NCBI GenBank assembly: GCA_947259225.1
Contig: CAMYLK010000004.1
Coordinates: forward strand, 124,001-188,000
DNA from: an uncultured Desulfobulbaceae bacterium
Lineage (GTDB): Bacteria > Desulfobacterota > Desulfobulbia > Desulfobulbales > Desulfobulbaceae
DNA length: 64,000 nt
Reading direction: 5' to 3'
A program made the translations under genes and the position numbers. Numbering within the stretch: the stretch's first letter is position 1; every line of letters begins with the position of its first letter. Of the stretch, positions 9,137-17,900 are shown one piece after another. The notes beneath the pieces are model-generated. The model did not search any database and was not told the origin of the DNA. It saw nothing but the letters and a program-made list of their open reading frames with translations.

Positions 9137-12100
9137 TTATGTTGGATTGGAACGGCTTTTTTCCCAACCGATAAAAAAGACAAGAAGCGATGGGATAACA
9201 AAGAGGGTAAACATGGTTGATACGGCCAACCCACCGAGCAGTATGGACCCAAGACCCCTGTACAGTTCACTGCCAGACCCTTTTGAAAGGACGAGTGGCG
9301 ACAGGGCGAGCAGGCTTGTTGTGGCACTCATGAAAATAGGGCGGATACGGGTTTTGACGGCATTGGAAACAGCCGCGATGCCGACCATGTTGTTATGACG
9401 GACATTGTTGAGGGACTGGTGCACAATGAGAATGGCATTGTTGACAACAGTACCGATGAGAATGATAAAACCGAGCATGGCAAGAACGTCAAAAGCCTGG
9501 GGAGCAACAAGTGCGTTGACTGTCCGCAGACCGATGAAGCCGCCAGCTGCTGCCAGGGGAACCGTGAACAGGATAATGAACGGGTAAAGAAAATTTTCAA
9601 ACAGGGCCGCCATCAGCAGGTAGGTAATGAGCAGGGCCAGCAGCAGGTTCCACTGGAGGGCTTTTCCGGTTTCCGCCAGCTTGTCAGCATTTCCGCCGAT
9701 ATGAACCTGCACGCCCTGAAGCTGTCCAGCCTGTTTAAGGGACCCGATGATACCTGTCTCTATCGTTTGCATTGCTTCCTGCAGCGGTATGGATCCAGGA
9801 GGCGTTACCTGGAGAGTAATTGTCCTGATCCTTTCCAGGTGGTTTATCTGGGGCATGCCGGAGCTGTACTGCAGCTCTGCGACGTCGCCTATCCGGATCA
9901 GGTTGCCGTAACTGTTAATAATAGTTGTATTGAGTATGTTTTCCGGTGTTTCAATAACAAGATCGCTTCCCTTGAGTACCAGGTCAATCTGTTTGACACC
10001 CTCAGGCCTGTAGTCTTCGACTTTTCTGCCGTCCATGAGAATGTCCACATACACGCCCAGATCGTCTTCTGTCAGTCCGTTGGCGGCCAGTTTTTCCTTG
10101 TTGGGAATAATCTGCACTTCAGGATAGCTTGTTTCCAGCGAGGGGATGGGGCGTACCTGGGCTCCTTCGATTTTTTGACTGATCATCCCAAAGAGTGTTC
10201 GGGATACTTCAATGATTTTGTCAATATTTTCTCCGGATATGTTGACATCGACATTTCGGCCCTGCCCGATGCCATGTTCAAAAATACCCGCCTGGATGCT
10301 TACTCCGAAAACTCCAGGTATGGAATTCATAATTCTGTTGAAAAGCGGCATCATTTCGCGGGCGCGTGTTTCATGAACACTCAACCCGCCAAACAGGTTG
10401 AAGCGGTCAGCACCGACATAAAACATCTGCTTTATCTGCGGGATGCCATCTTTGCCGTCCTCCTTGAGATAGGGGTCGGCATCACTGAATATTTTCTCTC
10501 CCATACTTTTCAGTTTGTCAACCGAGTAGCCGGGAGGGGGAATCAATATATTCAAAATGAGATTACGGTTTCCCTGGGGAAGGTATTCAGCGCTGGGCAT
10601 CATCCAGAAGGTAAGGCCAAGGGAGAGAGAAGTGAAGAAGATGACGGTTGCCAGCCTGGTAAAGGTGTTTTTCAGGCAGTAGGAGGAAAGCCGCATAATG
10701 GTTGACGCGAACAGCGGCCCGACAATACTCTGCTGCAGTCTTCCAGGCTTTCTTCCCTTCTTCCTTTTGTAGAACTGGTGAATCAGCGTCGGGATGACCG
10801 ATATGGAGACAAAGAGACTGAGAAGGATGGCAAAGGTGATTGCTATTGCTATGTCCCGGAATAACTGTCCTGCCTCTTCCTGCATGAAAATGACCGGCAG
10901 GAAAACCGCCACGGTCGTGGCAGTTGATGCCAGGATGGCTCCCCATACTTCTCTTGTTCCCTCATACGCGGCTTCAAAAGCCTTTTTGCCCATTTTACGG
11001 TGACGGTCTATATTTTCCAGCACCACAATAGCGTTATCGACGAGCATGCCGACCGCAAAGGAAATTCCTGCCAGGCTGACAACATTCAGGTTCCTTCCCA
11101 TCATCCAGAGAAAGATAAAAGTACCGATTGCGGAAATAGGGATAGCCAGGGCGGTTGTTATGGTGGAGGTGACACTGCGCAGGAATATGAGAAGAACACA
11201 GATAGCCAGGATTCCTCCAATCAGTATGTTCTGCTTGACGAGCGATATGGCTTTGTTGATATAGGGACGCTGGTCATACACCCAGTCAATATACAGGTCC
11301 TTTTCCGCCAGGATGGTTTCATTGAGGCGGTCCACCTCTTTTTCAAGGCGGTCGCTCATCTCCAGAACATTGGCCCCCTGTTCCTTCCTGACACCGATTA
11401 CTACAACCTGGGTGCCGTTATGAAGGACAGCAACGTCCTCCTTATGAAATCCCGGGGTTACAGTTGCCACATCGCGGAGATAAACCCGATTGACCCCGTC
11501 ATCAAATATGACAACTTCAAGCGGGTCGGCAGGGGTCTGGAACTGACTGACGGTACGGATGCGGTAATTTTTTTTGCCGATGCCAAGCACCCCGGCTGAA
11601 ACATTCCGGTTTGCTTTCTTAATCGCTCCGCTTATCTGGTTAATGGTAATGTTGTGACGCGCCATCTTTTCGGCATCAATCGTGACGTGCAGTTCGTTTT
11701 CGGTCCCGCCGAAAACAAACAGGGAGCCGACCCCCTTGACCCGTTCCAGGTGCTGCCGGACATTATCTTCAAAAAAAGTCCTGAACTGATTGATGTGGAG
11801 GTTGTTTTCCGGCCTGGTTTTGAGCATCATCCAGATAACAGGAGAACTCTGGGCTCCTGCCGCCTCAATTTTCGGTCTATCAGAATTGTCAGGGTAATCG
11901 GTAACCTCGTTCAACTTGTTTGAGACCCTCAGCAGTGCATCATCAAGGTTTGTTTCCAGGGCAAAGGAAAGGGTCACCTCACCATAACTGTTATAGCTGG
12001 CACTCTCCATCTTGGTAAGCCCCTGAAGACCTTTGAGAGCTTCTTCCTGCCTGTCGATAATTTCCTTTTCAATCTCGTAGGGAGTTGCGCCGCCCCAGGT

Positions 12101-12247
12101 TGTGCTGACACTGATTTCAGGGGTTTCTACGTCCGGAGTGAGCTGGACCGGCAGTTTGTTGAGCCCGATAAGCCCGAAGATGAGGATCAGGATGACCCCG
12201 ACCGTTACCGATACCGGTTTGTTGATGGAATATTTGACAATGTCCAT
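9137..12247 (-). CDS. RND efflux transporter, inner-membrane permease
   Basis: The 1036-aa protein has the AcrB/MexB-type layout. There is one N-terminal transmembrane helix (VTVGVILILIFGLIGL), a large periplasmic loop with GVGSLFVFGG, a block of helices around residues 335-540 with the proton-relay segment GMLVDNAIVVLENI, a second periplasmic loop, and a second helix block near 850-1030. It exports drugs or other amphiphiles using proton motive force with an MFP adaptor and a TolC-type channel. Its ATG overlaps the stop of the adaptor gene (TGATG). No outer-membrane factor is present nearby. The substrate cannot be told from sequence. Confidence 0.93.
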   Translation of the reverse strand: MDIVKYSINKPVSVTVGVILILIFGLIGLNKLPVQLTPDVETPEISVSTTWGGATPYEIEKEIIDRQEEALKGLQGLTKMESASYNSYGEVTLSFALETNLDDALLRVSNKLNEVTDYPDNSDRPKIEAAGAQSSPVIWMMLKTRPENNLHINQFRTFFEDNVRQHLERVKGVGSLFVFGGTENELHVTIDAEKMARHNITINQISGAIKKANRNVSAGVLGIGKKNYRIRTVSQFQTPADPLEVVIFDDGVNRVYLRDVATVTPGFHKEDVAVLHNGTQVVVIGVRKEQGANVLEMSDRLEKEVDRLNETILAEKDLYIDWVYDQRPYINKAISLVKQNILIGGILAICVLLIFLRSVTSTITTALAIPISAIGTFIFLWMMGRNLNVVSLAGISFAVGMLVDNAIVVLENIDRHRKMGKKAFEAAYEGTREVWGAILASTATTVAVFLPVIFMQEEAGQLFRDIAIAITFAILLSLFVSISVIPTLIHQFYKRKKGRKPGRLQQSIVGPLFASTIMRLSSYCLKNTFTRLATVIFFTSLSLGLTFWMMPSAEYLPQGNRNLILNILIPPPGYSVDKLKSMGEKIFSDADPYLKEDGKDGIPQIKQMFYVGADRFNLFGGLSVHETRAREMMPLFNRIMNSIPGVFGVSIQAGIFEHGIGQGRNVDVNISGENIDKIIEVSRTLFGMISQKIEGAQVRPIPSLETSYPEVQIIPNKEKLAANGLTEDDLGVYVDILMDGRKVEDYRPEGVKQIDLVLKGSDLVIETPENILNTTIINSYGNLIRIGDVAELQYSSGMPQINHLERIRTITLQVTPPGSIPLQEAMQTIETGIIGSLKQAGQLQGVQVHIGGNADKLAETGKALQWNLLLALLITYLLMAALFENFLYPFIILFTVPLAAAGGFIGLRTVNALVAPQAFDVLAMLGFIILIGTVVNNAILIVHQSLNNVRHNNMVGIAAVSNAVKTRIRPIFMSATTSLLALSPLVLSKGSGSELYRGLGSILLGGLAVSTMFTLFVIPSLLVFFIGWEKSRSNPT

Positions 12248-13299
12248 CAGTTTGCCCCTTCGATTGAAACAGGCTGGTCAGGCCGTAATCGTTCATTTCC
12301 CTCAACAACAATGGGCATACCGGGAGCGAAATAGGGATTGTCAGCGCCAACCCTGCCTCCCAGAAAGGTCACGATGTTCACTGGAAGTATGGAGGCTTTG
12401 CCTTCTTTGACAGTGTAAACGAAATCTTTACCCTGAAATTTGATCAGCGCGTCCCGGGGCAGTATACTGAGTTCCCGTTTGGTACTGGTAGGTACGAAAA
12501 CAGTGGCAGACAGGTTCACAACCACTTCTTCCTGCGGAGGTATGCTTATTTTCAGAAAAACGTTTTTGGTCCGCTCGTCGGCAACCGGATCAACCTGGAT
12601 TATGGTTCCGGTCAGCTCCCGGTTAAAGGCGTTGAGCATTACTGGAACATGCTCGTTGATTGTAATGAACTGGAGGACGGATTCTTCGATCGGAACCCGG
12701 ACAATGAGATCCCGGGTTGAGCCAACGGACACAAGGAGTTTTCCCTGTTGCACCCAGTCACCGGTTTCAATGTTTTTGTCCAGTATAATGCCGTCAAATG
12801 GTGCCTTGATTACGCTTTTTCTTTTCTGGATAAGCAATTTTTCAAGCTCCAGCTCGGATGATCGCTTTTCCGCCTGGGAATCCTGTAAATCATAGACCGC
12901 ATCGTCGTAATTTTTTTCACTGGTCCCTTTCCTGGAAAGCAGTGTTTCCAGGCGCTTGAGGTTTTTCTGTGTAAGTTCGATGCGGAGTTGGGCCTGCCCT
13001 ATCCTTGTTTTGCGCAAGGCTATTTCCTGGTCAAGAAGTTCGGTATCAAGTTTCACCATGGAGTCGCCTTTTACTACATGATCACCTTCATGTACCAGAA
13101 CACTTTCAACAATACCGGAAACATCCGTGGATACCTGGCTGGTCCTGTCAAATCCAAGAAGACCGATATAGGAGCGGTTTTCCGCTACAACCTCTTTCGT
13201 GACCTCCTGTACGACAACCCTGGCAGGAGGTTGCTCCTGGGCAAAAGCAGCCGAACAGCTCAGCAGAACAAGTGAACAAAGAAAAATAAAACTACGCAC
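12247..13299 (-). CDS. RND efflux periplasmic adaptor (MFP/HlyD family)
   Basis: The 350-aa periplasmic adaptor begins with a signal peptide (RSFIFLCSLVLLSCSAAFA). A lipoyl-like half with VSTDVSGIVESVLVHEGDHV (about 37-56) is followed by a coiled-coil hairpin (about 75-145, rich in K/E/L), the second lipoyl half (KAPFDGIILDKNIETGDWV), and beta-barrel and membrane-proximal domains. The start is GTG at 13299 after GAGAGG. It lies between marR and the permease gene and is translationally coupled to the permease. Confidence 0.92.
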   Translation of the reverse strand: MRSFIFLCSLVLLSCSAAFAQEQPPARVVVQEVTKEVVAENRSYIGLLGFDRTSQVSTDVSGIVESVLVHEGDHVVKGDSMVKLDTELLDQEIALRKTRIGQAQLRIELTQKNLKRLETLLSRKGTSEKNYDDAVYDLQDSQAEKRSSELELEKLLIQKRKSVIKAPFDGIILDKNIETGDWVQQGKLLVSVGSTRDLIVRVPIEESVLQFITINEHVPVMLNAFNRELTGTIIQVDPVADERTKNVFLKISIPPQEEVVVNLSATVFVPTSTKRELSILPRDALIKFQGKDFVYTVKEGKASILPVNIVTFLGGRVGADNPYFAPGMPIVVEGNERLRPDQPVSIEGAN

Positions 13300-13318
13300 C
13301 GCGGACCTCTCTATTGTG

Positions 13319-13771
13319 TTATTCAGAATAAAATGCTGGAGACATGAGATGTAAATTCCGGCTCAGCCTGCCAAGGACATCTCTCGTGACCTGCTGTTCT
13401 TTTTCTGTAATCCCCTCGGTGAGACTGGTTGAAAAAGATTCGAAAATGCTGAAGACCTCATGTACAAGTTTCTGGCCTTCCGGTGTCAGCTTGACAACGG
13501 ATGCCCTCCTGTCCTCAGGACTGTTATAGCGCCTGACTAGAGATTTTGCTTCAAGGCGATCGAGGATCCTGGTGATGTTGGCCGGAGTCTTGTTGACAAG
13601 TTCACCAAGTTTACGTTGGCTCATCCCGGACCCCTCCGACATGTTCTTGAGCATATGAAACTGCTCAAGGGTCAGGCCGCAAGGCTGGAGGATTTTTTCA
13701 GCAAAGTTTTTTATGTCCTGGGCCGTAACATAGATCAGCCGCCCAAGAGATTCATTATGATCACAACTCAT
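13319..13771 (-). CDS. MarR-family transcriptional regulator
   Basis: The 150-aa winged-HTH protein has MarR-type organisation: helical dimerisation ends, the recognition helix region SQRKLGELVNKTPANITRILDRLEAK (about 56-81) and the wing RYNSPEDRRASVVKLTPEGQ with its typical D-R-R. It is first in the marR-adaptor-RND operon and most likely represses it, releasing DNA on binding an exported compound. An inverted repeat overlapping the start codon is a plausible autoregulatory operator. No Shine-Dalgarno sequence precedes the ATG. Confidence 0.9.
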   Translation of the reverse strand: MSCDHNESLGRLIYVTAQDIKNFAEKILQPCGLTLEQFHMLKNMSEGSGMSQRKLGELVNKTPANITRILDRLEAKSLVRRYNSPEDRRASVVKLTPEGQKLVHEVFSIFESFSTSLTEGITEKEQQVTRDVLGRLSRNLHLMSPAFYSE

Positions 13772-13809
13772 ATATTTAACTCGTTGATATTTGTCTGGTC
13801 AAATATATG
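13769..13809. promoter_or_regulatory. Candidate MarR operator and promoter over the marR start
   Basis: Two nested inverted repeats are visible. CATATATTT (13769-13777, containing the start codon) pairs with AAATATATG (13801-13809), and ATATTTG (13787-13793) pairs with CAAATAT (13800-13806). On the minus strand TTGACC and TTAAAT lie 17 nt apart, the latter only a few bases before the ATG, which would give a leaderless or nearly leaderless mRNA. MarR proteins bind such palindromes over their own promoters. Function is inferred from position and symmetry only. Confidence 0.5.
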
Positions 13810-13884
13810 ACGTGTTTATATGCAAGTCAAATAAAATAACCCTCTTGAATCTATAAGCGAAGAGTTCTGGTCTGTCCTGAGAAG

Positions 13885-14202
13885 TTAAATCGGTGGAGCA
13901 ATGGTAACCAGGATACGCAGGTCAGTGTCTGCCCTCACACCATGGGGTTCGCTGATGTCGGAGACCAGAATGTCTCCTGATTTTGCTGGAATTGCTGCAT
14001 CGTTATCACCGAGAAAAGCCCCTGTCCCTTCGATAACATGAATACTTACCTGTCCCTCCAGATCGTGTGAATGTACAGGAAAAATTCTGCCGGCAGCAAT
14101 GTTGAAATTGATTATTTTAAAAAATTCTGAATCGTGAATAACAAAATTCTGCATGCCGAGGGGGTTAAACTCACGGGTTTGGTCCAGTTCATATTTTTTC
14201 AT
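13885..14202 (-). CDS. Small cupin-domain protein
   Basis: The 105-aa single cupin fold has GRIFPVHSHDLEGQVSIHVIEG (about 38-59) supplying the H-x-H...E metal-binding motif, and PAKSGDILVSDISEPHGV (about 72-89) supplying the second motif with its His. Such small cupins often bind Fe or Zn; substrate and role are unknown. The start is the ATG at 14202 after GAGAGG. A longer upstream reading in this frame overlaps the neighbouring gene and is not credible. It lies 43 bp downstream of the DUF6868 gene, likely co-transcribed. Confidence 0.85.
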   Translation of the reverse strand: MKKYELDQTREFNPLGMQNFVIHDSEFFKIINFNIAAGRIFPVHSHDLEGQVSIHVIEGTGAFLGDNDAAIPAKSGDILVSDISEPHGVRADTDLRILVTIAPPI

Positions 14203-14245
14203 AATTATAGACCTCTCAAGAATAGTATTATCAGGATTGGGTTTT

Positions 14246-14488
14246 TCAGGTGACAATATGCAAAGCAATAAAGGGCACCATATTAAAAACAAAAATAGCA
14301 ACCTTGTAAAAAGCCATGGCTGCATATTGAATAGAATCAAATTGTTCTTTAGACAGCTTAAACCATTTACCATGAATACGGTAAACCCAGTCATGCGCCA
14401 GGGTGAAAAATAGAAACCAGTAGAGCAGTATCCCCAGATTGATGAGTGTACACCAAGCCAATACATTCCGAACAATTTCAACGGTCAT
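14246..14488 (-). CDS. DUF6868-like small membrane protein
   Basis: The 80-aa protein has two predicted transmembrane helices (about residues 8-30 and 58-78) separated by an amphipathic segment with HGKWFKLSKEQFD. The sequence matches my memory of the uncharacterised DUF6868 family: short, beginning MTVE, with the W-x-F-x-L motif and conserved aromatic residues. No function is known. It is transcribed away from fur and heads a two-gene unit with the cupin gene. Confidence 0.75.
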   Translation of the reverse strand: MTVEIVRNVLAWCTLINLGILLYWFLFFTLAHDWVYRIHGKWFKLSKEQFDSIQYAAMAFYKVAIFVFNMVPFIALHIVT

Positions 14489-14649
14489 GACAGATATCCC
14501 AGGTATGGGTTGTTAAAAGGAAATGTTTCGGACCGACCACAAATGTTTCACTTTTTATTGTATATTAATAATTTAAAAAATTCCAACAATAAGGTTCATT
14601 CTTAATAATTATGGAAATATAAAGTGATTTCTGCATATATTATTATCTC

Positions 14650-14694
14650 TTGACAGAAAGGAAAATAAGGAATAGATAATGAAAATGGATTTCA
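14650..14694 (+). promoter_or_regulatory. fur promoter with Fur-box-like palindrome
   Basis: TTGACA (14650-14655) is followed at 17 nt by TAGATA (14673-14678), a fair sigma-70 promoter. Overlapping the expected transcription start is TGAAAATGGATTTCA (14680-14694), an imperfect palindrome of the TGAAAT-type half-sites also seen upstream of fbpA. This suggests that Fur represses its own gene. If this promoter is used, the short upstream ORF at 14679 would not be transcribed. Confidence 0.5.
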
Positions 14695-14720
14695 ACTTCA
14701 TGTGTAGCCAAAATGACTGA
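14679..14720 (+). CDS. Possible 13-codon leader ORF overlapping fur
   Basis: ATG at 14679 has a good AAGGAA site 6 nt upstream and reads MKMDFNFMCSQND before TGA at 14718-14720, overlapping the fur ATG (14713) out of frame. The fur start itself has no visible Shine-Dalgarno. E. coli fur is translationally coupled to a short upstream ORF (uof), so a similar arrangement is conceivable. It conflicts with the nearby candidate promoter unless transcription starts further upstream. Confidence 0.3.
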   Translation: MKMDFNFMCSQND

Positions 14721-15138
14721 CGCCACTCAAGCCTTTCAAAAGTTTTTGTCAGAAAAGAATCAGCACTATACAACCCAGCGTGCTCTTATCGTTGGCGAGT
14801 TTCTTCGTGCGAATGCTCATCTCAGTGCTGAAGAACTCTATGCAATAGTAAAAAGGAAGGAAAACAATATCGGACAGGTTACTGTTTTCAGGACCCTGAA
14901 ACTGCTCGAAGAAGCCGGCATAGCAAAGCCAGTTAACTTTGGTGACAAAACGGTTCGATATGAAATGAATTATGAGACAGAACATCATGACCATCTTGTT
15001 TGTACACTATGTGGAAAGGTGATTGAGGTTCTGGACAGTAAACTCGAGAAAAGGAAGGAGAAAGTATGCAGCAAGTATGAATTTGTACCGTTGAATCATC
15101 GCCTGGAGATTTTTGGAATCTGCAAGGCGTGTCGATAA
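14713..15138 (+). CDS. fur: Ferric uptake regulator, Fur family
   Basis: The 141-aa metal-dependent repressor has an N-terminal winged helix (about 1-85, TTQRALIVGEFLRANAHLSAEELY and VTVFRTLKLLEEAGIA), the sensor segment ETEHHDHLVCTLCGKVIE (His cluster plus CxxC) and a second Cys pair at the end (GICKAC), the structural zinc site. It precedes an iron transporter operon with palindromic operators, favouring iron sensing (Fur) over zinc or peroxide sensing (Zur/PerR). The HHDHLVC motif is typical of Fur. Confidence 0.88.
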   Translation: MTDATQAFQKFLSEKNQHYTTQRALIVGEFLRANAHLSAEELYAIVKRKENNIGQVTVFRTLKLLEEAGIAKPVNFGDKTVRYEMNYETEHHDHLVCTLCGKVIEVLDSKLEKRKEKVCSKYEFVPLNHRLEIFGICKACR

Positions 15139-15154
15139 TATATTTTTTACCAGA

Positions 15155-15177
15155 AAGATGAAATTGAATTTCATCTT
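15155..15177. promoter_or_regulatory. Perfect 23-bp palindrome, candidate Fur box upstream of fbpA
   Basis: AAGATGAAATT and its exact reverse complement AATTTCATCTT flank a single G, a perfect 11-1-11 palindrome 38 bp before the fbpA start. The core TGAAATTGAATTTCA matches the general TGAAAT/ATTTCA Fur half-sites of delta-proteobacteria as I recall them, and shares half-sites with the fur promoter palindrome. It could also act as a weak terminator for fur, but no T-run follows. Confidence 0.7.
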
Positions 15178-15215
15178 CTTTATGTGCCACTTTAACAATA
15201 TAAGGAAAATTTATT

Positions 15216-16220
15216 ATGAAGTTACCAGTAGTGCGTTACCTTGTTTTAGCTGCCGGTGTGCTGGGATTTATTATCCCTGCCTGGGCTGGCGAACTTACGA
15301 TTTATTCCGCCAGAAAAGAACATCTGGTGAAGCCGATTTTTGATGAATACACGAAAAAGACAGGTGTCAGGATTCAATACCTGACAGACAAGGCTCCTGC
15401 ATTGTTGCAGCGGTTGAAAGCTGAAGGAAACAATACCAAAGCTGACCTGCTCATAACTGTTGATGCCGGAAATCTCTGGCACGCAGCACAGGAGAATGTA
15501 CTGCAGCCCGTTGACTCCGAGATTCTAAGGAAAAACATCCCGGACCACCTGAGGGATCCTGGTGGAAGATGGTACGGTTTGTCAATCCGGGCGCGGACTA
15601 TTGTCTATAATACCGATAAGGTAAAGCCGGAAGATCTGCACAGCTACCAGGACCTCGCATCTGAAGAATGGAAAGAGCGTCTGGTGCTTCGAACCTCCCA
15701 GAAAGTATACAACCAGTCGCTGGTTGCTATGTTGCTTGTAGAAAATGGCCGGGAGAAAACCAAAAATATCATCGAGGGTTGGGTTGCCAATTTGTCTGCG
15801 CCTCCTTTTTCAAGCGACACAAAGGTGCTCGAGTCAATCGCCGCAGGTCTTGGTGACGTTGGCATAGTTAACACGTATTATTATGGGCGTCTTATAAAGA
15901 AAAAGCCTGATCTTCCCCTGGCTCTGTACTGGCCTGATCAGGATGGCGAAGGGGTGCATGTAAATGTGTCCGGCGCTGGAGTAACTGCCCATTCAAGAAA
16001 TCGTGAAGAAGCTGTCAAGTTTCTGGAATGGCTTTCATCGCCTGAGGCACAGAGTCTTTTCGCTGATGCCAACATGGAATATCCAGTCAACCCGAAAGTT
16101 AAACCTCATTCAACAGTAGCCGCATGGGGAGATTTTAAGCAGAATATGATTAGCCTTGCCAATGCCGGTGCCCTGCAGAAAGATGCGGTCAAGTTGATGG
16201 ACGAGGCAGGATACAGGTAA
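15216..16220 (+). CDS. Ferric iron ABC transporter, periplasmic binding protein (FbpA/FutA type)
   Basis: The 334-aa periplasmic protein has a signal peptide cleaved near PAWA-GEL. It begins its mature part with LTIYSARKEHLVKPIFDEYTKKTG, the classic opening of FbpA/FutA iron-binding proteins, and has VDAGNLWHA, WYGLSIRARTIVYN and VNTYYYGRL, where paired tyrosines coordinate Fe3+. It delivers ferric iron to the permease encoded next. The palindrome upstream and adjacent fur gene imply iron repression. AAGGA precedes the ATG. Confidence 0.92.
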   Translation: MKLPVVRYLVLAAGVLGFIIPAWAGELTIYSARKEHLVKPIFDEYTKKTGVRIQYLTDKAPALLQRLKAEGNNTKADLLITVDAGNLWHAAQENVLQPVDSEILRKNIPDHLRDPGGRWYGLSIRARTIVYNTDKVKPEDLHSYQDLASEEWKERLVLRTSQKVYNQSLVAMLLVENGREKTKNIIEGWVANLSAPPFSSDTKVLESIAAGLGDVGIVNTYYYGRLIKKKPDLPLALYWPDQDGEGVHVNVSGAGVTAHSRNREEAVKFLEWLSSPEAQSLFADANMEYPVNPKVKPHSTVAAWGDFKQNMISLANAGALQKDAVKLMDEAGYR

Positions 16221-16251
16221 GATAGCAGCAGCCTGAAACCGGTATTCTGAC

Positions 16252-17874
16252 ATGTTTGTATACAAACAACTCGCCAGGTTTGACGGTTGGGTTCTGTGTG
16301 CCTGGGCAATCAGCCTGCTCACGATCTTTCCCGTTGTTGTTCTGCTTTTATCTTGGTCGCAACCGGCTGTCGATATATGGCAGCATATGGCGGATAACCT
16401 GATCCTGGAGCTTTTGTTGAATACATTATTCCTCTGCTCCGGTGTATTGATCATAACTGCTGTTCTGGGGACTGGCCTTGCATGGCTGACAGGTGCATGC
16501 TCCTTCCCGGGGCAGCGTTTTTTTTCATGGGCCCTTCTGCTGCCCTTTGCTGTTCCAACATACGTCCTTGCCTTTGTATTTTTGGGTATTTTTGATTTTA
16601 CCGGCCCAGTCCAGACCTATTTACGTTCTGTTTTCGGAATGGGTTTGCGGTTGCCGGATATGCGAAGTACGCCCGCGGTCATACTCATCATGAGCCTGTC
16701 CCTTTATCCTTATGTCTATCTCCTTGCCAGGGGGGCATTCATGAGTCAGGGCGGAAGGATGGTTGAGGTCGCCCAATCGCTCGGAGATACTAGAACATCG
16801 GCTTTTTTTCGTATTGTTCTTCCTATGGCAAGACCGTGGATAGCCGGAGGGCTTTTTCTCGTCCTGATGGAAACACTTGCCGATTTCGGCGCGGTTTCAA
16901 TCTTTAATTTTAATACATTTACAACCGCTATCTATAAGGCATGGTATGGATTTTTCTCCATTGAAGCTGCTGCACAGCTTTCAACAATCCTCGTGGGTCT
17001 GGTGATCGTAATTGTTATGTTTGAAAACCATCTTCGGCGAAAATTGAATTATTCAGAGTCTGCCCGTGTAGCTCAGAAACCAGTCAGGGTTGTTCTGCAG
17101 GGACCAGCCAGGTGGGGAGCGACACTCTTGTCATCGCTTGTATTTCTCATGTCTTTTGGAATCCCGTTTTTTCAGTTGCTAGTCTGGTCCCGGGAAATCT
17201 GGACAGAAGTGCAGGGTAATTTTGTTCATTTCCTAGTCAACTCTCTTCTCCTGTCATCGATGGCGGCAGCATTGATATGTTTTTTTGCTCTCCTGTTGTC
17301 GTATTCTCACCGGCGCCATCCCCGAGGAATAATTCCGGTCGTTGTTCGGTTCGCTACACTTGGTTATGCCCTCCCCGGAACTGTTCTGGCTGTTGCATTG
17401 GTGATTTTCATTAATACTGCAGATGAGAGAGTTGTAAGCCTTCTCAGGTATATTGGAGTCAACCGTGATGCATTGTTCCAGGGAACCGTATTGACCATGC
17501 TGCTCGCATATGCTGTTCGGTTTTTGGCAGCGGGGTTCAACCCCACCACGTCATCTCTGCAGAGGATTACAGGCAGCATTGATGAGGCAGCAAAAAGCCT
17601 TGGCGTAACGGGAGTAAAAGCTATCAGAAAAATTCATATACCTGTAATCAGCAAGGGTCTGTTGACAGCAGCGATACTGGTATTTGTGGATGTGATGAAA
17701 GAAATGCCGATCACCCTAATGACCAGGCCTTTCGGCTGGGATACGCTTGCTGTAAAAATATATGAATTCACGTCTGAAGGGGAGTGGCAATTGGCATCTT
17801 TACCGGCGGTTGTCATGATAGCTGCCGGGATTATACCGGTAATATTTTTGACCAGGCAGATAGAGAAAACGTAA
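16252..17874 (+). CDS. Ferric iron ABC transporter, permease (FbpB/SfuB type)
   Basis: The 540-aa inner-membrane permease is a tandem fusion of two ABC permease halves, about 12 transmembrane helices in all. Each half has an EAA-type loop: VEVAQSLGDTRTSAFFRIVLPMARP near residue 170 and DEAAKSLGVTGVKAIRKIHIPVISK near 443, which dock on the ATPase. This fused layout is characteristic of FbpB-type iron uptake systems. It lies 31 bp after the binding-protein gene, in the same operon. Confidence 0.93.
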   Translation: MFVYKQLARFDGWVLCAWAISLLTIFPVVVLLLSWSQPAVDIWQHMADNLILELLLNTLFLCSGVLIITAVLGTGLAWLTGACSFPGQRFFSWALLLPFAVPTYVLAFVFLGIFDFTGPVQTYLRSVFGMGLRLPDMRSTPAVILIMSLSLYPYVYLLARGAFMSQGGRMVEVAQSLGDTRTSAFFRIVLPMARPWIAGGLFLVLMETLADFGAVSIFNFNTFTTAIYKAWYGFFSIEAAAQLSTILVGLVIVIVMFENHLRRKLNYSESARVAQKPVRVVLQGPARWGATLLSSLVFLMSFGIPFFQLLVWSREIWTEVQGNFVHFLVNSLLLSSMAAALICFFALLLSYSHRRHPRGIIPVVVRFATLGYALPGTVLAVALVIFINTADERVVSLLRYIGVNRDALFQGTVLTMLLAYAVRFLAAGFNPTTSSLQRITGSIDEAAKSLGVTGVKAIRKIHIPVISKGLLTAAILVFVDVMKEMPITLMTRPFGWDTLAVKIYEFTSEGEWQLASLPAVVMIAAGIIPVIFLTRQIEKT

Positions 17875-17900
17875 AAATTTTCATTTTATTTAAGGTATTC

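Noticed and set aside
9395..10705. 436-codon plus-strand ORF
   Set aside because: Antisense to the RND permease, with no domain or ribosome site.
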